From positions 2,914,001-2,978,000 of the forward strand of contig NZ_LT607753.1 in NCBI RefSeq assembly GCF_900090295.1: DNA of 64,000 bases. Reading direction: 5' to 3'. Source of the stretch: Micromonospora coxensis. Lineage in GTDB: Bacteria; Actinomycetota; Actinomycetes; Mycobacteriales; Micromonosporaceae. This document shows positions 9,151 through 18,841 of this stretch, piece by piece (position 1 is the stretch's first letter; every line of letters begins with the position of its first letter). The position numbers were made by a program, and so were the translations under genes. The notes under the pieces are model-generated. The model was not told the DNA's origin, did not search any database, and saw only the letters and a list, made by a program, of their open reading frames with translations.

Positions 9151-12100
9151 ATGCGCCCGCGCCGCAGATACGCCGCGCTCGCAACCGCCGCCGCCGTCAC
9201 CCTTCCGGTCATCGGCGTCGCACCCACCGCGGCCAGCGCCGCGCCCACCGACCTCTTCATCTCGGAGTACGTCGAGGGCTCGTCCAACAACAAGGCGATC
9301 GAGCTCTTCAACGGCACCGGGTCCCCCGTCGACCTCACGGCCGGCGGCTACCAGCTCCAGCTGCACTTCAACGGCTCCACCACGCCCACCAACATCGCGC
9401 TGACCGGCACCGTCGCCGCCGGCGACGTGTTCGTCTTCGCCGCCTCCTCGGCCGCCCCGACGATCCTGGCCCAGGCCGACCAGACGTACGCCTCCTCGCT
9501 GTTCAACGGCGACGACGCGATCGTGCTGCGCAAGGGCGGCACGGTGCTCGACTCGATCGGCCAGGTCGGCGTCGACCCGGGCACCGAGTGGGGCGCCGGG
9601 CTGACCGGCACCGCCGACAACACCCTGCGCCGGCTGCCGTCGGTCTCCGCCGGGGACGCCGACCCGTCCGACGCCTTCGACCCGGCCGCGCAGTGGGCCG
9701 GTTTCGCCACCGACACCTTCGACGGTCTCGGCGCGCACACCGTGGGCGACGGCGGCCCGGTCGACCAGCCGGCCGCGCTGAACTGCGGCGGCACGCTGAC
9801 CCTGGAGGCGGGCACGACCGCCACCCGCGAGGTCGCCGCCACCGACGCCGACGACACCGTCGTCGACCTCGCCGTCACCGCGGTCAGCCCGACGCCCGCC
9901 ACCGGGGCGATCAGCCGTACCGCGTTCACGCCGGCCACCGCCGCCGGCGGCACCGCCACCGCCACGGTCACCGCCACCGGCCTGCCCGGTGGAACGTACG
10001 CGGTCACCCTGACCGCGACGGACGCCGACGGCGGCAGCGCGACCTGCACGCTCACCGTGCAGGCCACCACCGTGCTGTCGGTGGGCGAGGTGCAGGGCCC
10101 GACCGGGGACGGCGAGAACGGCCGCACCGACCGCTCCCCGCTCGCCCCGGCCAGCGGCAACGGCACCAGCTCGACGCTGTACGACGTGCGCGGCGTGATC
10201 ACCCAGAAGTCGCTGACCCGCACCTCGGCCGGCGCCGCCCAGCACGGCTTCTACCTGCAGAGCCGCACCGGCACCGAGGACGGCGACCCGCTCAGCTCCG
10301 ATGGCCTCTTCGTCTTCACCGGCTCGTTCACCACGCTGATCGGCGGCTACACGCCGACGGTCGGTGACGAGGTGGTGCTGCGCGGCCGGGTGTCGGAGTA
10401 CTTCAACCAGACCCAGCTCTCCAGCGCCTCGCTGGTGCGCAAGCTGGACTCCGGCCTGGACGTGGACACCGCCGTGGCGGTGGACGACGCGACGCCGCCG
10501 GCCGACGCCACCGGTGCCGACCTGTTCTGGGAGCGGCACGAGGGCGCCCGGATGCGGGTCCGTTCGGGCAGTGGGGTGTCCGCCCCGCGCCACATCTTCG
10601 CCTCCACCCTCGACTCCGAGATCTACGTGGTGGACCGCGAGGACCCGATCATGAAGCGGACCGACCCGTACGCCCGTCGGGTGTTCCGGGACGCCCACCC
10701 GCTGGACGACGTGCCCGGCACGCTCTTCGACAACGGCAACAACCAGCGTGTCCTGCTCGGTGCGGGTGGGGTCAAGGCCACCGCCGGGGACTCGGCCGCG
10801 CTGCTGCCGCCGGCCCGCACCTTCGACACCCTCACCACCGACGCGTACGGCGCGGTCGCCTTCGGCTTCAGCAAGTACACCGTGCAGCCGGAGACGCTCG
10901 CCCTCACCGCGGGTGCCGACCCGTCGGCGAACAACCCGCCGCAGCCGGCCGACCGCAACCGTGAGGTCGCCGTCTCGACGTACAACGTGGAGAACCTGTA
11001 CGACTTCCGGGACGACCCGTTCGACGGCTGCGACTTCGCCGGCAACCCGGGCTGCACCGGGGTACGGCCGCCGTTCGACTACGTGCCGGCCGACGAGGCG
11101 GCGTACCGGGCGCACCTGGCCGCGCTCGCCGACCAGATCCGCACCGACCTGCACTCCCCGGACCTGATCCTGGTGCAGGAGGCCGAGGACCAGGACATCT
11201 GCACGGTGTCCGGCACCGAGCTGGCCTGCGGTGACAGCAACGACGCCGACGGCGCCCCGGACACCCTCCAGGACCTGGCGCTGACCATCGCCGCCGGCGG
11301 TGGCCCGGCCTACGCCGCCGCGTACGACCGGAGCGGTGCGGACGCGCGCGGCATCGTCTCCGCGTTCCTGTACCGCACGGACCGGCTGTCGCTGGCCGAG
11401 GCGACCGCCACCGACCCGCTGCTCGGCGCCACGCCGACGGTGCGGTACCGGTCGGCGGGTCTGCCGTCCAACGCGGACGTGCAGAACCCGAAGGCGCTCA
11501 ACGCCGTGCTGCCGGCCGACACCGACACGTCGACCGGCCAGGACGGCGACAACGTCTTCACCCGCGCTCCCCAGCTGGGCAAGTTCGTGGTGAAGGCGAC
11601 CCCGGGCGGCGCGGAGTCCTACCTGCTGTACGCGCTGAGCAACCACTACTCGTCCGGTCCGGACAGCAGGGTCGGACAGCGCACCGAGCAGGCGCGGTAC
11701 GGCGCGGCGATCGTCACCGCGATCGAGGAGTCGGACCCGCACGCCCGGGTGGTCTACGGCGGCGACATGAACGTCTTCCCCCGCCCGGACGACCCGATCG
11801 CCACGGCGGCGAACCCGACCCCGTCGGACCAGCTCGCCCCGCTCTACGAGGCCGGCCTGCACAACCTCTGGGACGACCTCGTGGCGGACGTCCCGGCGGC
11901 GGCGTACTCGTACAGCTTCAGCGGGCAGGCGCAGACGCTGGACAGCATCTTCGTCAACGACGCGCTCCACGCCGACCTGGTGCAGGTGCGGACGGCCCAC
12001 GTCAACGCCGACTGGCCGAGCGACTTCACCGAGGACGGCTCGCGGGGCGCGAGCGACCACGACCCGTCGGTCGCCCGGTTCCGGGCGCAGCCGTCGCTGC

Positions 12101-12423
12101 GCGTGGCCGACGCGTCGGTGGTCGAGGGCGACAAGGGTGACCGGACGCTGACCTTCCAGGTCACCGTCTCCCGTCCGCTGTCGACGCCGACGACGCTCTG
12201 CGCCGCGGCGGTGGGCCTGACCGCGTCGGCCGGGTCGGACTTCGACCCGTACGTCGGCTGCCGGGTGCTGCCCGCCGGGCAGACCTCGCTGGCGTTCCCG
12301 GTGACCGTGCGGGGCGACCGGAAGGTGGAGGCGGACGAGAAGATCGCGTTCGCGGCCGCCGGCCCGCTGAGCCTGCGCCTCGCCGACCCGCTGGCGATCG
12401 GCACCATCACCGACGACGACTGA
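9151..12423 (+). CDS. Secreted ExeM/NucH-type endonuclease with LTD and Calx-beta-like domains
   Basis: A 1090-residue exported nuclease, probably for scavenging phosphate and nucleosides from extracellular DNA. Order: signal peptide (1-30, ending ASA-AP); lamin-tail domain (~33-150, starting LFISEYVEGSSNNKAIE); Ala/Thr-rich spacer; OB-like region (~310-450, RGVITQKSL); endonuclease/exonuclease/phosphatase domain from ~606 (STYNVENLYDF, VQEAED, GGDMNV near 870, ASDHDP near 966, the catalytic Asp-His pair); and a C-terminal Calx-beta-like segment. Start ATG has GGAGG 5 nt upstream. It is followed by a strong terminator. No cell-wall anchor is visible, so it is probably released. Confidence 0.92.
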   Translation: MRPRRRYAALATAAAVTLPVIGVAPTAASAAPTDLFISEYVEGSSNNKAIELFNGTGSPVDLTAGGYQLQLHFNGSTTPTNIALTGTVAAGDVFVFAASSAAPTILAQADQTYASSLFNGDDAIVLRKGGTVLDSIGQVGVDPGTEWGAGLTGTADNTLRRLPSVSAGDADPSDAFDPAAQWAGFATDTFDGLGAHTVGDGGPVDQPAALNCGGTLTLEAGTTATREVAATDADDTVVDLAVTAVSPTPATGAISRTAFTPATAAGGTATATVTATGLPGGTYAVTLTATDADGGSATCTLTVQATTVLSVGEVQGPTGDGENGRTDRSPLAPASGNGTSSTLYDVRGVITQKSLTRTSAGAAQHGFYLQSRTGTEDGDPLSSDGLFVFTGSFTTLIGGYTPTVGDEVVLRGRVSEYFNQTQLSSASLVRKLDSGLDVDTAVAVDDATPPADATGADLFWERHEGARMRVRSGSGVSAPRHIFASTLDSEIYVVDREDPIMKRTDPYARRVFRDAHPLDDVPGTLFDNGNNQRVLLGAGGVKATAGDSAALLPPARTFDTLTTDAYGAVAFGFSKYTVQPETLALTAGADPSANNPPQPADRNREVAVSTYNVENLYDFRDDPFDGCDFAGNPGCTGVRPPFDYVPADEAAYRAHLAALADQIRTDLHSPDLILVQEAEDQDICTVSGTELACGDSNDADGAPDTLQDLALTIAAGGGPAYAAAYDRSGADARGIVSAFLYRTDRLSLAEATATDPLLGATPTVRYRSAGLPSNADVQNPKALNAVLPADTDTSTGQDGDNVFTRAPQLGKFVVKATPGGAESYLLYALSNHYSSGPDSRVGQRTEQARYGAAIVTAIEESDPHARVVYGGDMNVFPRPDDPIATAANPTPSDQLAPLYEAGLHNLWDDLVADVPAAAYSYSFSGQAQTLDSIFVNDALHADLVQVRTAHVNADWPSDFTEDGSRGASDHDPSVARFRAQPSLRVADASVVEGDKGDRTLTFQVTVSRPLSTPTTLCAAAVGLTASAGSDFDPYVGCRVLPAGQTSLAFPVTVRGDRKVEADEKIAFAAAGPLSLRLADPLAIGTITDDD

Positions 12424-12440
12424 CGTCCGAGGTACGACGA

Positions 12441-12482
12441 CGGCCCGTCGTCCGGGAGTGCACCCTCCCGGACGGCGGGCCG
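12441..12482. terminator. Bidirectional terminator after the nuclease gene
   Basis: An 18-bp stem with one mismatch (12441-12458 with 12465-12482) and a 6-nt loop. It also directly abuts a minus-strand stop codon at 12483, as expected if a convergent gene ends there. Confidence 0.8.
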
Positions 12483-12653
12483 TCAGCCGTCGGGGCGCGG
12501 CACGCGCGGCGGGGGCGGCACGTTCCGGTACTTCGCGACGCGGACCTCCCGCAGACCGACGCAGGGGCAGCCGCCGGCCGACGCAGGGGCACCGCTGGCC
12601 GGCGCAGGACATCCGCAGACGTCACTTTCCGTGATAACCGACCCGCAAGCCAT
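12483..12653 (-). CDS. Possible small Cys-rich hypothetical protein
   Basis: An open frame of 56 codons whose last ~30 codons show the GC-rich third positions of real genes here. It ends exactly at the shared terminator. The product would be MACGSVITESDVCGCPAP, a spacer, GGCPCVGLREVRVAKYR and a proline-rich tail. CGC and CPC pairs could bind metal. The frame stays open upstream to an ATG at 12815 with less biased codons. No ribosome binding site is convincing and I recognise no family, so this is tentative. The coding DNA contains an imperfect ~21-nt repeat (three copies of a CCGACGCAGG-like unit, 12556-12610). Confidence 0.3.
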   Translation of the reverse strand: MACGSVITESDVCGCPAPASGAPASAGGCPCVGLREVRVAKYRNVPPPPRVPRPDG

Positions 12654-12779
12654 GCCGACACTCGGCGTGATCAGCCGCGCCGACTGCTTGATCTCGGCGG
12701 CGCACCCGATCGACCCATGAATCGCCGCTGAGCAGGCAATACTGGAGTTGACCCTGCGCCGGGCCAGGGATGCCTCACA

Positions 12780-12856
12780 GACGCTCTGCTCTGCACCCCT
12801 CACCGCACCAGCCACCCGGTGTCACTGGCGCGTCGGTGGGTGCAGAGCAAAGCGTC
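12780..12856. repeat. Long inverted repeat in a gene-poor gap
   Basis: Arms 12780-12798 and 12838-12856 are 19 nt each with 18 matching pairs (GACGCTCTGCTCTGCACCC and its near-complement), separated by 39 nt. No T-run follows, so it is not a standard terminator. It may be an operator, a recombination remnant or a structured RNA. Confidence 0.6.
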
Positions 12857-13059
12857 CGAAGGACACCGTCGCACTCGGACGCACAAGTAACGGTGAGTAG
12901 CCAGGCATCCGGTGACTGCCGCGAAGACGCGCCGAGGCATCGCGGGCCCAGCGTCGTCGCCCCCGCACGCGAACGTGGGCGAACCGGTGGGCCGCACCTC
13001 GCCGTCGCGCGCGGTCGCCGGCTGCGGCGACTCCGCGGTGGCGGTGGCTCCCCCGTGGC
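12857..13059. other. Intergenic stretch with no supported gene
   Basis: Between the inverted repeat and the end of hemB I see no open frame with a plausible start, no tRNA and no clear promoter. Open frames here are out of phase with normal codon bias. The 12654-12779 part is similarly empty apart from the upstream extension of the small Cys-rich frame. Confidence 0.5.
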
Positions 13060-14043
13060 TCAGTAACGCTCGCGGAGCAGCTGGGCGGCCTCGACGGCCC
13101 AGTAGGTGAGGATGATCTGCGCACCGGCCCGGCGGATCGAGGTCAGCGTCTCCAGCATCACCCGCTCCCGGTCGACCCAGCCGTTCGCGGCGGCCGCCTC
13201 GACCATCGCGTACTCGCCGGAGACCTGGTAGGCGGCGACGGGGACGTCGACCGCCGCGCGGACCGCCGACACCACGTCGAGGTAGGGCAGCGCCGGCTTC
13301 ACCATCACCATGTCGGCGCCCTCGGCGACGTCCAGCGCCACCTCGCGCAGCGACTCGCGCAGGTTCGCCGGGTCCTGCTGGTAGGCGCGCCGATCCCCCT
13401 CCAGCGCGGACTCCACCGCGTCGCGGAACGGGCCGAAGAACGCCGAGGCGTACTTGACCGCGTACGCCAGCACCGCCACGTCCTGGTGGCCGGCGGCGTC
13501 GAGCGCCCGGCGTACGACGCCGACCTGGCCGTCCATCATCCCGGACGGCCCGACCACGTGGACCCCGGCGGCGGCCTGGGCCACCGCCATCTCGGCGTAC
13601 GCCTGGAGCGTGGCGTCGTTGTCGACCGCGCCGTCGGGGGTGAGCACGCCGCAGTGCCCGTGCGAGGTGAACTCGTCCAGGCAGAGGTCGCTCATCACGA
13701 CGGTGGCGTCGCCCACCTCGGCGACCACGTCACGGATGGCGACGTTGAGGATGCCGGCCGGGTCGGTGCCACCGGAGCCGCACTCGTCCCGCGACGCCGG
13801 CACCCCGAAGAGCATGATGCCGCCGACCCCGGCCTGGACCGCCTCGACGGCGGCCTTGCGCAGCGAGTCCCGGGAGTGCTGGAGCACCCCCGGGAGCGAC
13901 GCGATCTGCCGCGGCTCGGCCAGCCCCTCCTTGACGAACATCGGCACGACCAGCTCGGCCGGGTCGACGCGGGTCTCGGAGACCAACCGCCGCACGGCCG
14001 CGTTACGACGCAGCCGGCGGGGCCGGATCTCGGGGTACGGCAT
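13060..14043 (-). CDS. hemB: Delta-aminolevulinic acid dehydratase (porphobilinogen synthase)
   Basis: Condenses two 5-aminolevulinate molecules to porphobilinogen in heme and corrinoid synthesis. 327 residues, normal length. Schiff-base lysines are Lys197 ([13 protein letters not shown]) and Lys249 ([11 protein letters not shown]). The metal-site region reads [15 protein letters not shown], close to the Mg-dependent-type DLCLxxYTxHGHxG but with a Cys after GH. Start ATG 14043 has GGGAGG 6 nt upstream. It is the last gene of the rex-hem operon, 14 nt after hemD. The frame remains open upstream into hemD, but codon phase and the hemD frame show these are separate genes. Confidence 0.96.
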   Translation of the reverse strand: MPYPEIRPRRLRRNAAVRRLVSETRVDPAELVVPMFVKEGLAEPRQIASLPGVLQHSRDSLRKAAVEAVQAGVGGIMLFGVPASRDECGSGGTDPAGILNVAIRDVVAEVGDATVVMSDLCLDEFTSHGHCGVLTPDGAVDNDATLQAYAEMAVAQAAAGVHVVGPSGMMDGQVGVVRRALDAAGHQDVAVLAYAVKYASAFFGPFRDAVESALEGDRRAYQQDPANLRESLREVALDVAEGADMVMVKPALPYLDVVSAVRAAVDVPVAAYQVSGEYAMVEAAAANGWVDRERVMLETLTSIRRAGAQIILTYWAVEAAQLLRERY

Positions 14044-14057
14044 GAGGAGCCTCCCTG

Positions 14058-15638
14058 TCAGCGGAACCTCAGGGCGGTCGGCCCCTGCACCTTCGAGCCA
14101 CGGCGCTGCTTGGCCGGCATCGCCGCCAGCTTCTCCCGCAGTTCGACGGCGTAGGCGGCGAGCGCCTCCACCAGGTCGGGCACCGAGGCGTGCGGCGGCT
14201 GCACGTCGACCCGCAGGCCGAACTCCGTCGCGGTCTCCGCCGTCTTGGGCCCGATGACTGCAACAACGGTACGGGCGTGCGGCTTCCCCGCGATACCGAC
14301 GAGGTTGCGCACGGTGGAGGAAGACGTGAAGAGCACCGCGTCGAACCCGCCCGACTTGATCGCGTCGCGGATCTCGGCGGGCGGCGGCGCCGCCCGGACG
14401 GTCCGGTACGCGGTCACGTCGTCGACCTCCCAGCCGCGCTCGGTGAGCCCGGCGGCAAGGGTCTCGGTGGCGATGTCGGCGCGCGGCAGCAGCACCCGGC
14501 CGACCGGGTCGAGGATCTCGTCGTGCGGCGAGAACTCGGCCAGCAGGCCCTCGGAGGACTGCTCCCCGGAGGGCACCAGCTCGGGCTGGATGCCGAAGGC
14601 GCGCACCGCGTCGGCGGTCGCCTCGCCGATGCAGGCGATCTTGACACCGCCGAAGTGGCGGGCGTCCAGGCCGTGCTCGGCGAACTTCTCCCAGACCGCG
14701 CGGACGGCGTTGACCGAGGTGAAGATCACCCAGGCGTACCGGCCGTCGACCAGGCCCTTGACCGCCCGCTCCATCTGGGCGGGGGTACGCGGCGGCTCGA
14801 CCGCGATGGTCGGCACCTCGCACGGGATCGCCCCGTACGCGCGCAGCCGGGCGCTCATCACGCCGGCCTGCTCCTTGGTCCGGGGGACGAGCACCTTCCA
14901 GCCGTACAGCGGGCGGTTCTCCCACCAGCTCAGCTTGTCCCGGTCGGCGACGCCCGCGCCGACGGTGAGCACCACCCGGCCGGTGAAGCCGAGCGCCGCC
15001 GCCACGAACGAGTCCACGGTCGACGTGGTGGTGTACTGCGTCTCGCCGGTGCCGTCGCCGGTCACCGCGACGCCGGTGGTGCCGTCCACCCCGGCGGCGA
15101 GCAGGCCGTCCCGGATGGCGGCCAGGTCGCCGGCGTCCACGGCCAGCGCCAGCGAGCCCCGGCCGACGGCGGCGGCGAGCGCGTCGAAGTCCAGCGTGCT
15201 GACGTCCTCGACGTCGGCGGCGGTACGCACGCCCGGCAGCGGCACACCGGCGTACGTGGCGACGCCCTCGGCCTGCCCGACGCCCGGGACCACCTCGAAG
15301 TGCGCGGCGGTACGCGCCACCGCCTGCACCTCCTTGACCACCGAGTCGTGGCCGAACGGGTCACCGGCGACCAGGTGCACCGCGTTCAGCCCGGAGCGGG
15401 CCGCGGAGATGAGCACCTTCGCCACGTCACCCGGCACACCCTCGGCGGGGGTGAACTGGGCGTCCTCCTTGGCCTCGGCGCGGACGACGTCGAGCAGCGA
15501 CTCGGGGACTCCCCGGTCGTACACCACCTGGTCGGCGTCGACCAGGGCGTCGTGCGCCCGGCGGGTCAGCAGGCCCGGGTCGCCGGGGCCGGCCCCGACG
15601 AATGCGATCCGGCCTACGGGCTTACGGGTGCGGGTCAT
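14058..15638 (-). CDS. hemD: Fused uroporphyrinogen-III C-methyltransferase / uroporphyrinogen-III synthase
   Basis: A bifunctional 526-residue enzyme at the branch to heme, siroheme and cobalamin. Residues ~8-245 are a SUMT/CobA-like methyltransferase ([12 protein letters not shown], then [10 protein letters not shown]), and residues ~262-505 are HemD ([41 protein letters not shown]), which cyclises hydroxymethylbilane. The fusion is common in actinobacteria. The N-terminal half is diverged: the usual VVYDRLV is VVYDRGVPE, so methyltransferase activity is likely but not certain. The start overlaps hemC by 4 nt (ATGA), indicating coupled translation. Confidence 0.95.
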   Translation of the reverse strand: MTRTRKPVGRIAFVGAGPGDPGLLTRRAHDALVDADQVVYDRGVPESLLDVVRAEAKEDAQFTPAEGVPGDVAKVLISAARSGLNAVHLVAGDPFGHDSVVKEVQAVARTAAHFEVVPGVGQAEGVATYAGVPLPGVRTAADVEDVSTLDFDALAAAVGRGSLALAVDAGDLAAIRDGLLAAGVDGTTGVAVTGDGTGETQYTTTSTVDSFVAAALGFTGRVVLTVGAGVADRDKLSWWENRPLYGWKVLVPRTKEQAGVMSARLRAYGAIPCEVPTIAVEPPRTPAQMERAVKGLVDGRYAWVIFTSVNAVRAVWEKFAEHGLDARHFGGVKIACIGEATADAVRAFGIQPELVPSGEQSSEGLLAEFSPHDEILDPVGRVLLPRADIATETLAAGLTERGWEVDDVTAYRTVRAAPPPAEIRDAIKSGGFDAVLFTSSSTVRNLVGIAGKPHARTVVAVIGPKTAETATEFGLRVDVQPPHASVPDLVEALAAYAVELREKLAAMPAKQRRGSKVQGPTALRFR

Positions 15639-16603
15639 TCTGTGCTCCCAAATTGCTGGGTCCCCGGGCCGGTGCTTCCGTCGTGGCCGAGGATCGAGTC
15701 GGCGCCGAGGTCGAGGAGTTCGGCGGCGAGTGCCTTGCCGATCTCCGCCGCGTCGGCGGGCGTTCCGGTGCGGGACAGCCGCAGGTCTCTGGTGCCGTCC
15801 GGGCTGATCACCGCCCCGCGCAGGTAGATCTCCTCACCGACGTCGCCTTCGGCGAGTTCGGCGTAGGCGGCGACCGGAGCGGAGCATCCGGCCTCCAGGG
15901 TGGCCAACAGCGCCCGTTCCGCGACGACCGCGGCCCGGGACGGTGCGTGGTCGAGCACCGCGAGCAGCTCGACCAGGTCCGTGTCGTCGGCCCGGCACTC
16001 CACCGCCAGCGCGCCCTGGGCGGGCGCGGGCAGCATCAGCATCGGGTCGAGCGTCTCGGTGATCGCGTCGGCCCGCCCGATCCGGGCCAGGCCGGCCCGG
16101 GCCAGGACGACCGCGTCGAGATCGGCGTCCGGGCCGAGCACCCGCCGCAGGCGGGTGTCGATGTTGCCCCGGATCGGGGTGACCTCCAACTGCAGGCCGA
16201 GGGCGTGCAGCTGGGCGATCCGGCGCAGCGCGCCGGTGCCCACCACCGTGCCCGGCGGCAGCTCGGCGAGGGTACGACCGCCCTTGGCGACCAGCGCGTC
16301 GCGCGGGTCCTGGCGGGGCGGCACCGCCGCGACGTGCAGCCCGGCCGCCGCGGCGGTGGGCAGGTCCTTGTAGGAGTGCACGGCGAAGTCGATGGTGCCG
16401 GCGGTCAACGCGTCACGCAGGGCGGAGACGAAGACGCCGACGCCGAGCCGGTGCACGGGGGCGGAGGAGCGGTCACCGGCGGTGACCACCTCGACCAGCT
16501 CGACCGGGCGGCCGGTGGCGGCGGTCAGGGCCTCGGCGACCTGGCCGGACTGGGCCATCGCCAGGGCGCTGCCCCGGGTACCGAGACGCAGGGGACTGCT
16601 CAT
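15635..16603 (-). CDS. hemC: Hydroxymethylbilane synthase (porphobilinogen deaminase)
   Basis: Polymerises four porphobilinogen units into hydroxymethylbilane. 322 residues, beginning LRLGTRGSALAMAQSG, with TSRIQ-type region HSYKDLPT and the dipyrromethane cofactor Cys240 in LEAGCSAPVAAYA. It overlaps hemA by 4 nt upstream (ATGA) and hemD by 4 nt downstream, so the three are translationally coupled. Cytosolic. Confidence 0.96.
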   Translation of the reverse strand: MSSPLRLGTRGSALAMAQSGQVAEALTAATGRPVELVEVVTAGDRSSAPVHRLGVGVFVSALRDALTAGTIDFAVHSYKDLPTAAAAGLHVAAVPPRQDPRDALVAKGGRTLAELPPGTVVGTGALRRIAQLHALGLQLEVTPIRGNIDTRLRRVLGPDADLDAVVLARAGLARIGRADAITETLDPMLMLPAPAQGALAVECRADDTDLVELLAVLDHAPSRAAVVAERALLATLEAGCSAPVAAYAELAEGDVGEEIYLRGAVISPDGTRDLRLSRTGTPADAAEIGKALAAELLDLGADSILGHDGSTGPGTQQFGSTE

Positions 16604-17943
16604 CGCTCACCTCCGGTGTACGGGGTGGTGTCGGTGTCGACCACGTCGGGCACCGTGTCCACCGGGGAGGTCTGCGGCACCTCCAGGTCGAACAGCTCGC
16701 GCAGCAGCGCGGCGTACTGGTCGCCGCCGGGCTCCGCGGCGAGCTGGCGTACCCGCACCGTGGGCTGGTGCAGCAGCCGCTGCACCACCCGGTGCACCGT
16801 CCGGGCGACCTCGGCGCGCTGGTCGTCGCTGAGGTCCGGTCGGCGCTGGGCGAGCCGGCGCAGCTCGGCGCCGACCACGTCCTCGGCCCGGCCGCGCAGC
16901 GCCGCCACGGTGGGCGCCACGTCCGCGCCGCGCAGCCAGCTCAGGAACGACTCGACCTCGCCGGTGACGATCCGGGTCACCTCGGCGGCGTCGGCGGCGG
17001 CCGGGCCCTCGGCGAGCAGTCCGGCCATCCGGTCGATGTCGATCACCTCGACACCGGCCAGCCCGGCCACGCCCGGCTCGACGTCGCGGGGCACCGCGAG
17101 GTCGAGCAGGACCAGCGGGCCCCGGTCGGGGTCGCGCCGGGCCAGCGCCCGGGTCACCACGTCGAGGGTCAGGACCGGTTCGGTGGCCGCGGTGGCGGCC
17201 ACTACGATGTCCACTGTGGAGAGCGCGTCGACGAGCGCGGCCATCGGGACGGCGTTCGCCCCGTACGACTCGGCCAGGCGTACCGCCCGGTCGGCCCCCC
17301 GGTTGGTGACGGTGAGCGGGCCGGCGCCCAGCCGGGAGAGCGTCGCCACGCTCAGCGCGCCCATCGCGCCCGCCCCGACCACCATGGCCGGCCGGCCGGA
17401 GAGGTCACCGTCGAGGTGATCGGCGGCCAGGTCCAGCGCGGCGGTCACCACGCTCTGCCCGGCGCGGTCGATGTTGGTCTCGGCGTGCGCCCGCTTGCCG
17501 ACCCGCAGTGCCTGCTGCATCAGCTCGTGCAGCAGCCGCCCGGCGGTGTCCGCGCCGCTGGCCCAGTGGTACGCGTCGCGCAGCTGGCCGAGGATCTGCG
17601 CCTCGCCGACCACCATCGAGTCCAGCCCGGCGGCGACCCGGAAGACGTGGTCGACGGCGGCGCCGTCGTAGTGCACGTAGAGGTGGTTGGCGAGCGCGGC
17701 CGGCGGGGAACCGGCCTGCTCGGCCAGGACGGCGCAGATGTCGCCCAGGCCGCCGTGGAAACCGGACACGGCGGCGTAGACCTCCACCCGGTTGCAGGTG
17801 GAGACCAGCACGGCCTCGGCGACGTACGGCTGGGCGACCAGGCGGTCCAGGGTGCGGGTGAGATCGGCAGGGGCGACCGCCAGTTGCTCCAGGGTGGCGA
17901 CCGGAGCGGTGCGGTAGGACGCGCCGACGACGAGCAGTTTCAC
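16600..17943 (-). CDS. hemA: Glutamyl-tRNA reductase
   Basis: Reduces glutamyl-tRNA to glutamate-1-semialdehyde, the first committed step of C5-pathway tetrapyrrole synthesis. 447 residues. The active-site Cys50 lies in VSTCNRVEVY; GEAQILGQLRDAY and the NADPH site VVGAGAMG follow, then a C-terminal dimerisation helix. The start is GTG 17943 behind AGGAGG; it overlaps the 3' end of rex by 4 nt. Being second in the operon after rex, it should be under NADH/NAD control through the Rex operator at 18824. The C-terminal ~30 residues are acidic and poorly conserved. Confidence 0.96.
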   Translation of the reverse strand: MKLLVVGASYRTAPVATLEQLAVAPADLTRTLDRLVAQPYVAEAVLVSTCNRVEVYAAVSGFHGGLGDICAVLAEQAGSPPAALANHLYVHYDGAAVDHVFRVAAGLDSMVVGEAQILGQLRDAYHWASGADTAGRLLHELMQQALRVGKRAHAETNIDRAGQSVVTAALDLAADHLDGDLSGRPAMVVGAGAMGALSVATLSRLGAGPLTVTNRGADRAVRLAESYGANAVPMAALVDALSTVDIVVAATAATEPVLTLDVVTRALARRDPDRGPLVLLDLAVPRDVEPGVAGLAGVEVIDIDRMAGLLAEGPAAADAAEVTRIVTGEVESFLSWLRGADVAPTVAALRGRAEDVVGAELRRLAQRRPDLSDDQRAEVARTVHRVVQRLLHQPTVRVRQLAAEPGGDQYAALLRELFDLEVPQTSPVDTVPDVVDTDTTPYTGGER

Positions 17944-18710
17944 GTGCCGATCGCCTCCTGGGTGTCGGGGGCCGTGAGGCCACCGGGCAGGGCGGTGAGC
18001 GCGGACCCGCCGGTGGCCGGGAGCGCGGTCAGGGACGCCTTGCGGTGCTCGTGGAACGACAGGATCTGGAGCTCGATGGCGAGGTCGACCTTGCGCACGT
18101 CGACGCCCTCCGGCACCGAGAGTACGCACGGCGCGAAGTTCAGGATGCTCGTGACACCGACGGCGACGAGCCGGTCGGCCACGGCCTGGGCGGCCGGGGC
18201 GGGGGTGGCGATGACGCCGATCGAGATCTGCTCCTCGGCGGCGACGTCGGCCAGGTCGTCGACGTGCCGTACGACCAGGCCGTTGATGATCTCGCCGACC
18301 CGGGACGGATCCGCGTCCAGGAGCGCGGCGATCCGGAAGCCGCGGCTGGCGAAGCCGTCGTAGCCGGCCAGGGCGTGACCGAGATTACCCACGCCGACCA
18401 GCGCGACCGCCCGCCGTTGGGTGAGCCCGAGCACGAACTCGATCTGGTCGACCAGCAGCCCGACGTCGTAGCCGACGCCCCGGGTGCCGTACGAGCCGAG
18501 GTGCGACAGGTCCTTGCGGAGCTTGGCCGAGTTCACCCCGGCGGCACTGGCCAGCCCTTCGCTGGACACCGTCTCGTGACCGGCTTCGGCGAGGTTGTGC
18601 AGGGCACGGAGGTACTCGGGGAGCCGCGCGACGGTCGCCTCCGGGAGGTCCGGGAGCGCCGGTACGGCACCGGCGCGGCCGGGCGCGCCAGGGTGACGGT
18701 GCTGACTCAT
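17940..18710 (-). CDS. rex: Redox-sensing transcriptional repressor Rex
   Basis: Senses the NADH/NAD+ ratio and represses respiratory and heme genes when NAD+ dominates. 256 residues: an N-terminal winged helix (SAAGVNSAKLRKDLSHLG), then a Rossmann domain (VALVGVGNLGHALAGY) and a C-terminal swapped helix. Start ATG 18710 has CGGAG 5 nt upstream. It is first of rex-hemA-hemC-hemD-hemB, as in Streptomyces rex-hemACD, and its own operator lies at 18824-18841. Confidence 0.95.
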   Translation of the reverse strand: MSQHRHPGAPGRAGAVPALPDLPEATVARLPEYLRALHNLAEAGHETVSSEGLASAAGVNSAKLRKDLSHLGSYGTRGVGYDVGLLVDQIEFVLGLTQRRAVALVGVGNLGHALAGYDGFASRGFRIAALLDADPSRVGEIINGLVVRHVDDLADVAAEEQISIGVIATPAPAAQAVADRLVAVGVTSILNFAPCVLSVPEGVDVRKVDLAIELQILSFHEHRKASLTALPATGGSALTALPGGLTAPDTQEAIGT

Positions 18711-18812
18711 GAGACTCCGTGCGGTGCGATCCTCGGCCGGTGACCGACCGTTTCGGGACTCCCGCTGGCGACCGAGGTTGCCGGCTGTGCTAGCAGGGCG
18801 CGTCGGAACTAC

Positions 18813-18841
18813 AGGGTAGGCGCTTGTGAAGACGTGCACAA
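18813..18841 (-). promoter_or_regulatory. rex-hem promoter with overlapping Rex operator
   Basis: Positions 18824-18841 read TTGTGAAGACGTGCACAA, a Rex operator with 7-nt arms and one mismatch to the TTGTGAA-N4-TTCACAA form. On the minus strand it overlaps a promoter: -35 TTGTGC (18841-18836), 17-nt spacer, -10 TACCCT (18818-18813). Bound Rex would cover the -35. The rest of the 350-nt gap between rex and the HAD gene (18711-19060) holds nothing else I can name. Confidence 0.8.

Noticed and set aside
9064..12612. An open minus-strand frame of over 1100 codons antisense to the nuclease
   Set aside because: Product is Arg/Gly/Val low-complexity with no domain, while the plus-strand nuclease is clear.
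13060..14925. An apparent single 621-codon hemB frame running into hemD
   Set aside because: hemB has its own ATG with GGGAGG at 14043, and the upstream part is out of phase with the HemD motifs.
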